From contig MU128964.1 of assembly GCA_014904985.1 (NCBI GenBank), forward strand, positions 218,132-282,131: DNA of 64,000 nt, written 5' to 3'. This DNA is from Hydnum rufescens UP504 (taxonomy: Eukaryota > Basidiomycota > Agaricomycetes > Cantharellales > Hydnaceae). A model generated the notes under the pieces. The model was not told the origin of the DNA. It saw only the letters and a program-made list of their open reading frames with translations, and made no database searches. The position numbers and the translations under genes were made by a program. Positions 11,501 to 23,300 of the stretch are shown here, in pieces (positions within the stretch are counted from its first letter, which is position 1; each line of letters begins with the position of its first letter).

Positions 11501-13041
11501 TGTTGGGTTTGCACATTGCAACTCTTCAAGGCCATTCTGGACCTGTTTCCTCAGTTGCATTTTCACCTGATGGTTTACAACTTGTATCAGGCTCACATGA
11601 TGGTACACTATTCTTGTGGGATGCAATGCTGGGCACCCACATAGTAACTCTTCAAGGGTATTCTGGCAAGGTTTCCTCAGTTGCATTTTCACCTGATGGT
11701 TTACGGCTTGCATCAGGCTCAAGTGGGTCTGTCATACACTTGTGGGATGCTAAGTTGGGTGTGCACATTGCAACTCTTCAAGGCCACTCCCTTCGAGTTA
11801 CCTCAGTTGCATTTTCTCCTGATGGTTTATTGCTTGCATCAGGCTCCTGGGATAAAACCCTACACTTGTGGGATGCTGTATCAGGTGCACCCATTGCAAC
11901 CCTTCAAGGCCATTCTAGTTGGGTTTCCTCAGTTGTATTCTCCCCTAATGGTTTACAGCTTGCATCAGGCTCACATGGCCATGCCCTATGTTTATGGGAT
12001 GCTCTGCCAGGCACAAACATTGCACCTGTTCAAGGCCATGCTGATGGGGTTACTTTGGCTGTATTTTCACCTGATGGTTTACGGATTGCATCAGCCTCAC
12101 ATGATTTTACTCTACACTTGTGGGATGCCATATCAGGCATGTGCATAGCAAATCTTCAAGGCCATGCTCATCTGGTTTCCTCAGTTGCCTTTTCACCTGA
12201 TGGTTTATGGCTTGCATCAGGCTCATATGATCATACCCTATGCTTGTGGGATGCCATGTCAGGCATGTGCATTGCAACTCTTCAAGGCCATTCCAGTCCC
12301 ATTTCCTCAGTTGCATTTTCACCTGATGGTTTATGGCTTGCATCAGGCTCCTGGGATAAAACTGTATGTTTGTGGAGTGCCATGTCAGGTGCATGCATGA
12401 TGACCCTTCAAGGTCATTCTGATGAAGTTTCCTCAATTGCATTTTCACCCAATGGTCTACAACTTGCATCAGCCTCATATGATCACACCCTATGCTTGTG
12501 GAATACCACATCAGGCACATGCATTGTCCTTCAGGGCCATCAGACTAGAGTGATATCAGTTGCATTTTCACCTGATGGTTTATGGCTTGGATCAGGCTCT
12601 GATAAATCTTCCATATGCCTCTGGGATACCATGTTGGGCACACTCATTGCAACTCTTGAAGTTGGTTCCCCAAAAATTCAAGGTCTTGCATTTTCATTTG
12701 ATGGTTGCACACTTGTCTCCCAAACTCCTATGGAAACTTTTGTGTGGGATTTGAAATCCCAACCCCCTCAGTTAGTCTCTGGCTCTCCTCCAGAGGCCAT
12801 CCCTTCTCCTGTAGGCCTCAGTTCACTCATGTGGTCTCGAGTGGGTCACTGGATCCAGGCACTGGACTCACAGGGCAATCTTGTCACCCGTATATGCTAC
12901 ATCCCTCCCTATTATTCTCCAAGCACTATAGTCCAGGTGTCAGGCCTACCCCATGAATTTCGAATCACAGTTGGATGTGCAGATGGTCATATTATAATTG
13001 TGGATCCTCATGACCATCCTCTTGTACATAGACTCACATAG
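8587..13041 (+). CDS. NACHT-WD40 (NWD) NLR-like STAND protein
   Basis: A fungal NOD-like receptor of the HET-E/NWD type: an N-terminal adaptor region, a NACHT NTPase and a C-terminal WD40 propeller. Such proteins act in cytoplasmic self/non-self recognition. Exons: 8587-8733, 8795-8934, about 8983-9137, 9183-9239, about 9292-10856, 10918-13041. In the large exon, Walker A is GLAGIGKSTIAKT (near 9470) and Walker B is LVILDALDECEE (near 9765). The WD region from 11152 has 12 repeats of about 42 residues (126 bp) plus degenerate blades. Phases agree at 8734-8794, 9138-9182 and 10857-10917, but not at the second and fourth introns. Either small indels are present or translation starts at the in-frame ATG 9309, just before the NACHT domain. 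No trigger-domain fusion is recognised at the N-terminus. Confidence 0.85.
11152..12660 (+). repeat. Tandem WD40-coding repeat array, 12 units of about 126 bp
   Basis: Units start near 11152, 11278, 11404, 11530, 11656, 11782, 11908, 12034, 12160, 12286, 12412 and 12535. Exact 126-bp spacing holds until a one-codon loss in the eleventh unit. Each encodes the pattern H-x4-SSVAFSPDGLWLASGS-x-DHTLCLWDA. The DNA is very similar between units, including silent sites. Variation concentrates in a few residues after the conserved His and around the D-x-T/S turns. Confidence 0.9.
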
Positions 13042-13581
13042 CTCAACCATGCAGTGACACCCTCATCAATAGTATTGTATTATTTAGAACATCTTTGGCA
13101 TCTTCTTCACTAGTGTTTTTCCACCTCACTGAATAGAATTTTTAACCATTAACAGGTCTGGGCTGAGGTTCCTGTAGGACATCCAGACATTCCTGGATCA
13201 GTGAGATTTGAAAAAAAAAAAAAAAAAAACACTGGCACCCTCTTCCACCTCATCTGTCAACATTGTCAGTTGGTCCATAGTAATAATCACTAGACTGCGT
13301 ATTTTTCCAACCTTAGTGTTCCTGGTTTTAAGAGTTTGTGGCTGGGAGGTTCGCCCCCTCTGTTTGGGCATACATAACATCTTCCCTCTTTGTAATTAAC
13401 GCTTAATGTAACGGGTGCACTCGACCCCTGCAAAAACTAATAGTGGGTGCGTCAGGCTAATGGGTGACTGTATTGTTTGGCCACACTTCATACGTGAGAA
13501 CATATGTTTACACGACATGTTGCAAGGATCAGCTAATATTAAGAGGCGAGAAAGGGACACGACGCTGATTGGAGATGCGAT
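13042..13581. other. Intergenic; contains a 19-bp poly(A)
   Basis: The 3' flanks of the convergent NACHT-WD40 and PI31 genes. A run of 19 A (13211-13229) lies 170 bp past the NLR stop codon. No gene is seen. Confidence 0.5.
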
Positions 13582-14778
13582 CTAGCTGTACATATCGTTC
13601 TGCAAAGAGAAATTAATAAGAAATTAGCGTCGATCGTCCAATCAGACACAAAGGTGTGGGGAAATGAATCCAGCGTACCGCTCCTGGAGGCATGAATTCA
13701 TCATTGTCAGGCCCTGCGGCGCCGCCACCCCCGCCAGGTCCGAATCCTCTTCCCCGGCCGCCACCTCCTGCAGGTCCAGGGAATCGATATCCACCCCCGG
13801 CTCGAGGGGGCTCAAACGGTCCGACAGGGTCGAATCTCGCGCCGGGGGGAGCGCCCATCGGTGGCAAGAATCCATCGCCTCCCCATCTTGGTTCCACCCT
13901 ATCGCGGAAGAACTGCGAGGGTCCCAGAAACATCCCATCACTACCACTCCCTCCCGGGAAAAGCGGGGGCGGAGCGAAAGGGTTTCGTCCTCCAAGGGGT
14001 TCGAGATCCGATCTTCCTATTTCAAGAGGATTGTTGGGGCCGTAGTTAGGCCGAGGGAAAGCGAACGGCTGGCCGGTGCTGTCAGGATTCGGTGGGATCG
14101 ATGGTGGGCTGGGTCGAAATGGGAGGGGAGCAGGTGCGCTGGAAGAGGCAGAAGCAGATGGTGAACTCGTTGTTACTGCTACAGATTCTTCCTCGTATCC
14201 CTCTTTCCTCAAGCTAGGTAGAAGTCTTTGCAAGATCTGAATTTTATACTGCCCGACCAAGTCGTTCACGCGAGCGGATGATATAAAGCCATGAACGAGT
14301 GGAGAAGTGTTTGTGGCTCCATTGTAAGGGTAAAATGAAGCGGAGGTGAAATCCTCAATTACTACGTCGAGAGTCGTGGTTTTATCATCCTGGAGACATA
14401 CCTATTAATTGAAGGAAATCGAGGGCCACAGGGAGGTATCTGATAACGTACCCCCAGCGCGATGCCGTGTATGACCAAGCGTTTGGACAATTTCACAATC
14501 TTGAGGAGGAAGATAAGACTGCTCTGGTCGTGTTTATATCGGAGTGCATACAATTCTGGTGAGGTCTTTTTCCATTCTGCGGGTAGGACGTTTTTCTCAT
14601 ACACTACATCAGATGACGAGTCGTCGAGACCAACCAATCGGAATCCAAGGATGGACATCACGGCATGGAGCAACGCTGCAATGGCATCCTGAGGGTGGCC
14701 AAGTTGTTTGTCCCCCTCTGGAAGGAGAGTCGGGATTGTGGTGAGAATGGCAGCAGGATCCAGTGCATTTGACGACAT
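13582..14778 (-). CDS. Proteasome inhibitor/regulator PI31-like protein
   Basis: PI31 binds the 20S proteasome and modulates its activity and assembly. Exons on the minus strand: 14778-14452, 14389-13679, 13599-13582, total 1056 nt, 351 residues, all phases consistent. The N-terminal half is the FP-type dimerisation domain (start MSSNALDPAAIL; region with LPAEWKK). The C-terminal half is Pro/Gly-rich (DPVGPFEPP, PAGGGGRGRGFGPGG), as in the proteasome-interacting tail of the family. The tiny last exon encodes NDMYS, resembling the acidic-Met-Tyr C-terminus of animal PI31. The start ATG at 14778 was chosen because the upstream open frame has only a GTG. The gene is divergent from the gene starting at 14867, 88 bp away. 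Confidence 0.88.
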
Positions 14779-14866
14779 GGATGATGTAGGTACGGGGTTT
14801 CCCGAAGTCACGTGTGCTCAACTTTCCCTTGTCTGTGACCCATATTCACCGAACTCGCTTCTGGAG

Positions 14867-15855
14867 ATGCAGCAGGGAAGGGGTCAACGAAGTTCTATTC
14901 CAGGCTTTATCCCATCAAGAAATTCGGTCAAACCGATTGAGGACATTGATAACGTTCCCGAGCTCCTCACCTTGCTTGAGAAGACAAAGGGCCTATTAAG
15001 CACGTAAGTATTCTTCCTCACTTTCGGGGTGTTTGATGTCGGTTCAAACTCTAGAAATGGTTGTCACTGTAGATGCTCTGCCACACTCCGTCCTCAGCTC
15101 GAATTGCGCCGCACACAATGCGAGGCTCGCTTAATCCATATTTCGGGAATGAGATCCGTCGAAACTGAGCTCGAACACGTTCATATCAGCCAAGCATTTG
15201 CAAATGAGTCCAGGGATATCACTATGGCCGATGCTACGTCCGACGAGCCTTCAACGTCTTCGACCCCCATCACCACTAAGCTTCGCATCCTTGCGAAACC
15301 CGTTCCCCATGTGCGTAGAAATCCTCGCTATTGGATATGAAACGTCTACGAAATTAATCAGATGCTTCTCTTTAGCGGCAACAATCCCATAAGTCGACCG
15401 TTCATAGTACAGCGCCCCTCGATCATCGTGAGGCAATGAGACTCCAACAAGAGGAATCAGAACGCATGAACGCAAGGCGTGCTGCAGCTCAGGCTTCTCG
15501 GACTGCCAAAGAACAGCGAATCATGGCCGGAATCCCCAGCGGCTGGCATAATCTCACCCAGCAAGAGAAGAATGCTCGGATAATGGCCTTCATGTCCGTG
15601 GATTCTCTCCGCTTCATCGCGTGCTCTTCATTCTGATTCGTCATTGCTGGTTCTTGTAGGAGCTTCCGCCCATCAGAGTCAGACGAAGAATACGATGAGG
15701 AAGACGATGATGACTTGAATGACGAAGATATGGAGAGCCTCTTAAGAGAAGACTACGAGGATGGGATAAAAGGGCAAAACATCTTGGATCCCGATGAACT
15801 GGCGGACCTGATCCAAGTCCAGGTCGGTCCAGATATGGATCAAAATCCTCCGTAG
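14867..15855 (+). CDS. Unknown protein with acidic C-terminus
   Basis: I do not recognise the family. Exons 14867-15003, 15073-15310, 15376-15593, 15660-15855 join in phase and end at TAG. The protein is about 262 residues. The N-terminus is RGQRSSIPGF; the middle is helical and charged (REAMRLQQEESERMNARRAAA), followed by MAGIPSGWHNLT. The last third is strongly acidic (DEEYDEEDDDDLNDEDME), ending DMDQNPP. Low hydrophobicity and the acidic tail suggest a soluble nuclear or chaperone-associated factor, but no domain supports a function. It shares an 88-bp divergent promoter with PI31. Confidence 0.65.
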
Positions 15856-16375
15856 GCACCGCACCTCCTTTCATTCTCGCCATACTCTGTATTTGCGGTC
15901 TTGCGCTTTGTATACCCGTTGCTTTCCCTCGACATGAAGAAACAATCGCTCGAATTCATCAATACCTGCCTGGCTTGTATGCTGTGGACCCCGCTGTCGA
16001 TAAGCATCATGCTCTCAGCCATGCACAAGGCAAATCAAATCATTTCTATGTCTGCGAATGTGTTCTTGAGCCAAGCATTCATCCTGCGCCGTGTGGTGAA
16101 AGCACCCATCCCCTTACTCGGGTGTATTCCACATAGCGTGCTCCGTAAGTCAAGGTATGTTAATCTACATCAATAGAAGGGTATGGCACGGCCCGGTTCC
16201 GGTGAATTATCTAATTTCTTATATAGGAATCATGATGCAATCGGAATCCCTATCGGACCGCTCATCGAGGCCATAGTCAATTGGAACCAGATCATAGCGA
16301 GACAGTACAATACACAGTACAACACTACATTGAAAGACATCCACGGCCATAGAAAAATAAATCCAAACGCGTATC
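15856..16375. other. Intergenic between convergent genes
   Basis: Plus-strand open stretches here (for example 15901-16173) have no start context or neighbour support. One frame downstream of 15860 encodes a hydrophobic segment followed by a His/Pro-rich stretch and could be a short unrecognised gene. I cannot support it. Confidence 0.3.
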
Positions 16376-17237
16376 CTAATCCGGGGCATAAGTCGTCCTA
16401 CAGAAATGGCACCTAGCCAACCTCCCTTTAGCGGTGGCGGCCTTGACGATTAGGACGCGACATTCTCGACAAAGCATATGCCCACACGGTGCTCCGACCA
16501 CTGCACGACCCTGCATATCTTCCATACAGATTCCACACTCTGGCACTTCCACAGTTGTCTCTCGCGGCAATCCCGGGGGTGTCTCAGGTTCAGCTGATTT
16601 TGCACCTCCCTCGCGCGACGCAGCATTGTGACCGTCCGAGGTTAATTCCGCTGTCGTCTGAGCGGTCCAATCAGCATACTGAGCACCGTTAGAACGGGAT
16701 GCTTTGGTAGGATCTGTGGCACTATAGGGTGGCGGACTTGGAGTTGATGGTGGTAGAGATCCCGTGTTGCGATGATCCGTCATGGTCCTGTATTCATATC
16801 CCTGGTTGCTCGACGCCGATGTAGAAGACGATGTCGATGTGGAAGCTGACGATGTAGATGTAGACGCCTGAGGTCCTTCTGGTGTGGAGGGGCGGTCGAT
16901 ATCTTTAGCAGGCGTGCGCTTCTGAATAGCTTCGAGGATGAGGGCGTGCTTTCGTTTGGCAACGACGAGATTGCGGGTCGCACCGAGTGCGAGGAGGAGG
17001 GATCCACCCATCGTGAAGGCGGCACCCAGGGCACCAACAACGACTGTAGCGGAACATAATTTGAGATATTTCGTGCATGCTTGTGAGGGTTTACTTACTG
17101 CAGAGGTTTGACAAATCGATCTCATCCCTTTTTTGTTGCTCCTTTGCTCTTAATGCCTCAAGGGGTGTTAGATCCGGATCTACAATTCTTCTCCAGTACG
17201 CCGGCCAATCGAAGTGGATGACGTCCTTGCCACGCAT
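16376..17237 (-). CDS. Membrane-anchored C3HC4 RING-finger protein
   Basis: A probable E3 ubiquitin ligase. Exons 17237-17099 and 17043-16376 give 807 nt, 268 residues, phase consistent. The N-terminus is MRGKDVIHFDWPAYW. A hydrophobic segment at about residues 46-72 (VVVGALGAAFTMGGSLLLAL) is a likely membrane anchor. The middle is Ser/Thr/Pro-rich and presumably disordered. A C-terminal RING begins CGICMEDMQGRAVV and contains CGHMLCREC and CHFC, ending YAPD just after the last Cys pair. The RING at the extreme C-terminus with a short anchor resembles organelle-outer-membrane ligases, but the membrane cannot be told. The substrate is unknown. Confidence 0.78.
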
Positions 17238-17346
17238 GAAGCCCGACAATTAGGGGGGAGAGAGAGCCTTAGATATTTCGACTGCGGCAGCACAGCCAAC
17301 CGGATATATCCTTTTGGGTTTATTGTGTCCGACGCACCTGACATTC

Positions 17347-19692
17347 ATGGACGATCTTCATTGCAACCGACTCACCTGCCGCAAGCTTCTCGTGGACAAG
17401 GTGTGTCTTGTCTATAATCTCCCGCGCGCCCAAATCTGATCGTTATTTAGGCAGTGGTGACAACCTGTTCTCGTATGTCGCCCCATTGTTCTAGCCCTCA
17501 GACACTCAGCCCTTGATGCAAGGCTACTCTTGTTTTTGGGGATGAGCAGATATATTCTGCGTCGAATGTGCAAATGAAATCTTTGCCACGCCATCACTCA
17601 TCTGTGCTGCGTGCGAAACGGCTCTAGACCAGCCGGATGACGTCGTGGTACTTGCCCCATCCCGTTCCCTGTCCAAAATAACCAAAGATTGTTATCCCTG
17701 TTCCTTTTTTTGAATTTACCGTTAAGATATGCTCCCTACATCCCACAAACGACTACAAAACGGTACAAACCAAGTGGCCACACGTGATTATCTAGTGCTG
17801 AGGCTGTTTCCACCACAGTCCATCCTATCTGGACTCAGTCCTAGTATTATTTTGGAGATATGCAGTCGGTGGGCCTGCATAGCTATTCGCGCCCCTGTTG
17901 CAACTCCCAGCGACGATAATGCTTCTACACTCTAAGGGCTATGTCGTTCTGGCAGTATCAAATCCACCAAGAAAGGTTAGACGCACATCGATCATCTCCG
18001 CAAAGCTACTGACGACGATCCTGATTCTTTTTATGACGTCTTTAATGTAGCTCCTTCCAACAAGCCGTCCTTCGTAACGTCAACGAGAGAAATGCACAAA
18101 TGCAGAAGCAGCTTGAGAATGTCGTTAGAGAAGGTGTATTTTTGCGATTCCCTTTCCCCTGTACGCTGCGACCCGGTTTGAAGACTCATCAAGTCATGCT
18201 TGCCTCTGTCGTTGTGTAGCAAATTCCGAACTTGGGCTGCTGAACAATAAGGTTGCAGGTCCGTCGATAATATTCCCTTGGTCTCATATCTCTGCGTCTC
18301 TGCCATTTGGTAGTTGGTGGAGCTAACTCATATGACGATGCAAAAAAACAAGGTCTCGAACGCGATCTAGAAGTGGAGCGTAGGAAGAATCGCGAGTTTG
18401 TGGAATCAACCAAAGACAAGGATGCGGAATATCAAAAGATCAAAGTCAGGGTTTCTGGCTTTCTCTTTCTTCATGATATCTATCCACAGTCATTGCCGCA
18501 ACTATGACGTGATTGCGATGTCCCCTATTATTCAGGCTCAACTAGACAAAATGAAACGAAAAGCTCTCCTCGCACCAACTTCCCTCTCTATGTCAGCGGC
18601 TGCCGCCGCCAACGCCGCACCCGACGGAGTAAACGCTTTCCAACTCCAAGCTCGATCTACACCGACTGGCCGCCGGGATGAAATGAACAACGCCAATGGG
18701 ATCGGGATGGGAAATACCTCAAGACTCCGTCCAACAACCCACTCGAATCAGACAGTCATCTTGGGACCGGGTGGCGGTGGAATGAACGATGTTATCAATG
18801 GAATGGATGCCAATAAAGTTGAGCGCCACCCAATACATTCGATTTTCTTTTTTCTGTCCCTCTTCGACTGCTCGGAAACAGGATTGATCAGGGCACTGAT
18901 GTACTGTGGATATGTGGCAGATCCAGCGAACCCCTATTCGTCAAGGTTTCAACAGTTCCAATGCTGGTGGTGGGCAAACGCAATGGCAGCAACAGCCACA
19001 GCAACTTGTCATGCAAGGGCCTTCCTCCTGTCCACGTCGCGTTCTCGCCAGCAACCTCAAGTGCAGCAACAGCAGCAACAACAACCTCGTCTCTCTAACT
19101 CTCGAGATCCCAATGCGCCCACTTCCAATCAATTTTCCTCCTCTCACCGACCGCAACAACAAGGCCAGCAATTTCACGATCCCGAGAATCACCAGAACCA
19201 CTATATTCAACAAAACCAAAACCAGCTTCAATTCCAGCCAATTCAGAACCAGAATAACCAGAGTGGAGTACAGATTGATCAGCGCATGTTTGGCGCTACG
19301 TCCGACTCCGGGGGCGAAGACTCGCGTCACTCCGACTCTGAGCGTAATAACTTTCATTCTAATTCAACCCATGCTCGTCTCCGCCCGCAGCATCAACAAC
19401 AACAGCAACAGCAACAGCAACAACCACAACAGCAGCATTCAAACAGCTTCCTGCCTGGTCCTGGGCCTCTATTGAATCCAAATCTTGGCGGGAATACTGG
19501 AAATACGGATCAGCTTCAAGCCTCAGCTCTTGGATCCAATGCCAAGCGAGGTCTGCCCCTTTATTGCCTGGCTCGCTCGTCCTATCCATATCTAACAGGA
19601 TTCGATATTTAAATAAAAACGATACAGTATTCGCCCAGCCGCCTCCGCGTCGCGCAAGCACGGGGTTCAGACCAGCAACTTTCGCACGATGA
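17347..19692 (+). CDS. HEI10: HEI10/CCNB1IP1-like meiotic RING protein
   Basis: Homologues (HEI10, CCNB1IP1; related to Zip3) accumulate at recombination sites on the synaptonemal complex and designate crossovers. Exons: 17347-17400, 17451-17472, 17550-17647, 17727-17762, 17819-17868, 17937-17975, 18051-18133, 18220-18258, 18314-18444, 18536-18817, about 18921-19550, 19628-19692; phases agree throughout except inside exon 11. The RING (CNRLTCRKLL, HIFCVECANE, CAACETAL) is followed by the family core SPSIILEICSRAMSFWQYQI, then coiled coil to about residue 190. A Gln/Asn-rich tail follows. The coding path in exon 11 changes frame once near 19010-19060, fixed by one inserted base; this is probably a sequencing indel. 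The short C-terminal exon encodes FAQPPPRRASTGF. Confidence 0.85.
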
Positions 19693-19814
19693 TGGCTCGT
19701 TTTTTTTCTCACATTACTCCGGATTCTCATAATACTTGACGCTGGAATCTGCGCCAGACGAACTTGTTCTTTTACACCTCGCATTCTCATGACATTCATC
19801 GATGGTCTTCCGCC

Positions 19815-20286
19815 TCATTCTCGATACAGTAGTAACGCCTCCACCGAAGCACCAACGAAAATATGACCCGGAAGATGGAAACAGATAGTCCAAATATAAT
19901 CACCAGCCTCTATCCATACTTTTCTGACCTGACCGAGTGTGGGGGCTTCATGGGCCTCCATCTGAGTGAATGAAAGGAATTATTGAAGAGTTTGTCTTGA
20001 GATGGTCACTTGATATGCAGTATCGACGTACAGGTGTGCGTGCAGGGAGGTGCGACATAGAGAGCGGAATTAAGAAATTAGCGACTGTTAAAAATGGGTC
20101 ATTCAACTCAAGGGATACACGGGGTGAGGAAGTAGTGTGTCCAATCCATAGAAGTATCCTGCGGAAGTCGACGAAAAGGAGAATAGTTGCAGCGTATACA
20201 CGCAAGGACGTATCCACCGTGTCCAGCCAGGGAAGGAGAAACCGAGAAGACCGATCCACGCTCTCTCTGCCGTCATTGCCCGACAT
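19815..20286 (-). CDS. Small predicted membrane-associated protein, unknown
   Basis: Proposed exons 20286-20032 and 19961-19815 give 402 nt, 133 residues, in phase. The N-terminus is MSGNDGRESVDRSS, followed by a hydrophobic stretch LRVYAATILLFVDFRRILLW that may cross or lie on a membrane. The second exon begins MEAHEAPTLGQ and has WTICFHLPGHIFVGA. An alternative donor (GTGTAT after TTSSP) would shorten the middle. I do not recognise the family. It is tail-to-tail with HEI10, 122 bp apart. Confidence 0.5.
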
Positions 20287-20327
20287 AAAAAAGAAAAATT
20301 AGGATGCCCGAGAATCGCGGTCGGTCA

Positions 20328-23300
20328 CTACCAATGGGCAGGAGCTGATGCGACCCCAAGAGATCCGCGATTTGGGCTTGATTGTCGTTGATACGATGTA
20401 CGTGGTGAATTGGGCAGGTACGCCTTCGGCGCTTGCGACATTGGAGAGTCCGCAGAAGTCGATGGAGCCGGTCGTGGACTACCCAAGCTTGGGGCGAAGT
20501 GCGGCATTAGCGTGCTATTCCGGGGGGGTTGGGCACGGGGACCACCTGGTATCTGGGGTGAGTTTTCGATCTGCACAGAACGCAACGCGGGGCTGGGGGT
20601 GGAAAGGGGGAGACGGGCTGGGGGGCGATATCCTGGCTGGAGGACATGGTTACGCTCCTTCTTCAAGCTGGCTCTTCGTCCGATGGAGGCAAAGAATCCT
20701 GGCTTGCCCCCAGATAAATTGGACCCGGACGGGTGATTGCGGCTTCCTATGCCGACGGCGAGGGATGGATAGGGTAGAGACGGAGATAGCCCTTGGGGCG
20801 GAGAGTCTTCCGTTTCGTGAGCTCGAAGATTAGTAGCCACGTAGGCATCGGGACGAATGGGAAAGGTCACTTCGGAAGCCATGGAATTGCGCGACATGTG
20901 TCGGGTAAGTTGGTGCACGTGTGCGGACGCCGCCATTGAAGGGGATTTTAAAGGGGATAGCAGATCACTTTCTGTATCAGTTGCGCGTTGACCACCTTAC
21001 CGGACAATGACAGAGATCAGAAAGACGCCACAAACGGCAATGTGGAGATGATGGCACTCACCTTTTTTTCTTGATTTAACCCCAGCGATCCAAGCATCAA
21101 GGCCACAATCCTCGGCATAAAGCTGATTGATCTTCTCAGCGTATCCGGCAGCTCGATCGAGAGCGGTTCGCATCTTCATTACATCTTGGAACGACATTGC
21201 CTGAGGATAACCAACAACTTTGCGCTTCAACCTCCTCGTCTTTTCAGGGGTCGTCACGGGAGGCTGGGAAAAAATAGTGGTGGGGGCGAATGGGACGGAA
21301 TCGGTTTTGGAACGGGCGAGATGGATGGGAAAACGGGATAAAGACAGAGACGAGGTCGTGTGGCGAATAGCAGAGAACAGCTTTGAATCATTGGATCGGG
21401 AAGAGGAGGAATGACCTGAATCAGCGGTTGACGGTGGAGTATATGGCTTTTTTTGCTCAGCGGACGATATAGATTGGGTAGGGTAGAGCTCCAGGTCTTC
21501 GTTTTCCTCGCCGGAGCGGCGATCGCCACCATGGGTGGATGCAAAACTACTAGAGCTCGTGGATCCACGACGGAGCCCTAATGCAGGGCGCGAGGGTGAA
21601 GGTTGCTTTTTCTCTTCCCATGAAGGTTGGACGACTGTTGGCGGGGGAACATCTTTCGCGTTAACCAAACCGATGTCATCGATAGCATCTCCAACAGCCG
21701 CCATCAGGTCATCGATCGTTCCAACTGAGGATGATGCCGTAGCCCCATCGCGGTTGTGCAAATATATATCATCTTTGGCAGGGGGCAAGGGTGCCTCCGC
21801 GGAGACGATGGTAGCTTCTTCACGATGGTATGACTGCGGTGGCGGTGGATTTGGACTAAACGCACCTTCCAAAGATGGCCTAGCACTTCAAACAAAAGGT
21901 GAAATGTTAAACAAGGATGATAGAGACCACCCAAAAAGTTCACCTCGATCGACCTTCGCTGCGAACAGTGGCATATTTGTCCTCGGATCTATGCTTAGGA
22001 GAGCGGTATAAATCGTCACTGTATATAGATCCACTGGCGCTGCTAGTGGTGCTCGTAGAGTCCGTCGATGTCGACGTTACGGATGATTGGGAGAGCGTGC
22101 GTGCGAGAGTGGTGCTAGCTGCGTCCGACTGCGTCTCCTCATAAGATCGGTCATGAGCGGGGAACGGGGGTTCGTGGGAGGCTTGTTCTCGAGCATGTCG
22201 AACAGGCCGTGGAGGCGTCCCGGTGGACACGCTGCTGAGGGACATCTGTTCCTGGTGCTCTAAGGGAGGAACAAAAGCAAGTTGGACATCGTGAATAGAT
22301 GGATACTGATGCGGATTAGAATGAGCCCCACGTCGCGGCGGCCTTGGCGGCGGCAAGGCGGGAGACAATGGGGTGTGACTTTGCAATGGTATCTGGAGGA
22401 CCTTGGGGATCTCCGGTGGTGGCCCAGCGGTGCCATGCAACGCAGAGTCAAAGAACATGTAGGACATGTCGTTGAGAGTAGATGGCGGCTTGCTCGGTCC
22501 AGGATCGCGAGAGGTAGATATGAGACTGACTTGCTCAGCCGGAAAATCATCTCCGGCAGTAGCGCGATGTGGCTGCGTAGGATAGCCGTCGTGGGGGGTG
22601 GGTACAGCCCAATTCATCTCGGAATTGGACAAGATATGCACGTGTGGGCCAGCCACCCTTGCTCCCACTTGCTTGCCTTGGCCTATATCTGGGGTCCCTA
22701 CCTCTGGAGATGACCAGAGGTTTCCCAGTGATGCACCTGCGCGTGTCTCCGCATTTTGATAGGGCGCAACGGGTAAGACCGGTTCTATTGGGATTATGAT
22801 GTCTTCGGACTCTGCACTCCGCCCACCATTCCGGACGGATCGACCCTGCGCGGCGGTGGAGGGACTGGATGCGACGGAAGGATGCTGCTGTCCGTCGCTG
22901 TTGGGCACGTTGGCATCTCCAGGTGTCAACGATTTGAAAGGATCGCCACTGCTTTTTGTGCGCTTGTGCTGCAAAGATGGCACCTTAGTGAGACCGTGCT
23001 GACCAGTACTGTTTCGATACGACACACGATCACTCGGGGCGAGATTTGTGTACGAAGAAGGAGCGGCATCTGGGGGTGCGATCAATGCCATCCGTGGCTG
23101 ATCCATGCCTGGCGACGTCAAAAAACGTGGTGAGGGCATGCACTCATGAGCTCAGGATAACCTGGAAGAAACAGCGATGAAACATATACCTCGACGTGAT
23201 GATAAAGAGCTTTCTCGAGCCAGCCTTTGAGATGTATCTGAGCTCGAGGAGATGTCGGAAGACCCGTTTGAAGGATACTGAGACGACTCATTGGAAACGC

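Noticed and set aside
11070..12520. Long open frames on the minus strand and in alternate plus frames through the WD40 array
   Set aside because: They repeat with the 126-bp period and are shadows of the repeat-coding strand.
13664..14164. Plus-strand open frames over the PI31 gene
   Set aside because: They mirror the Pro/Gly-rich C-terminal exon of PI31 and have no independent support.
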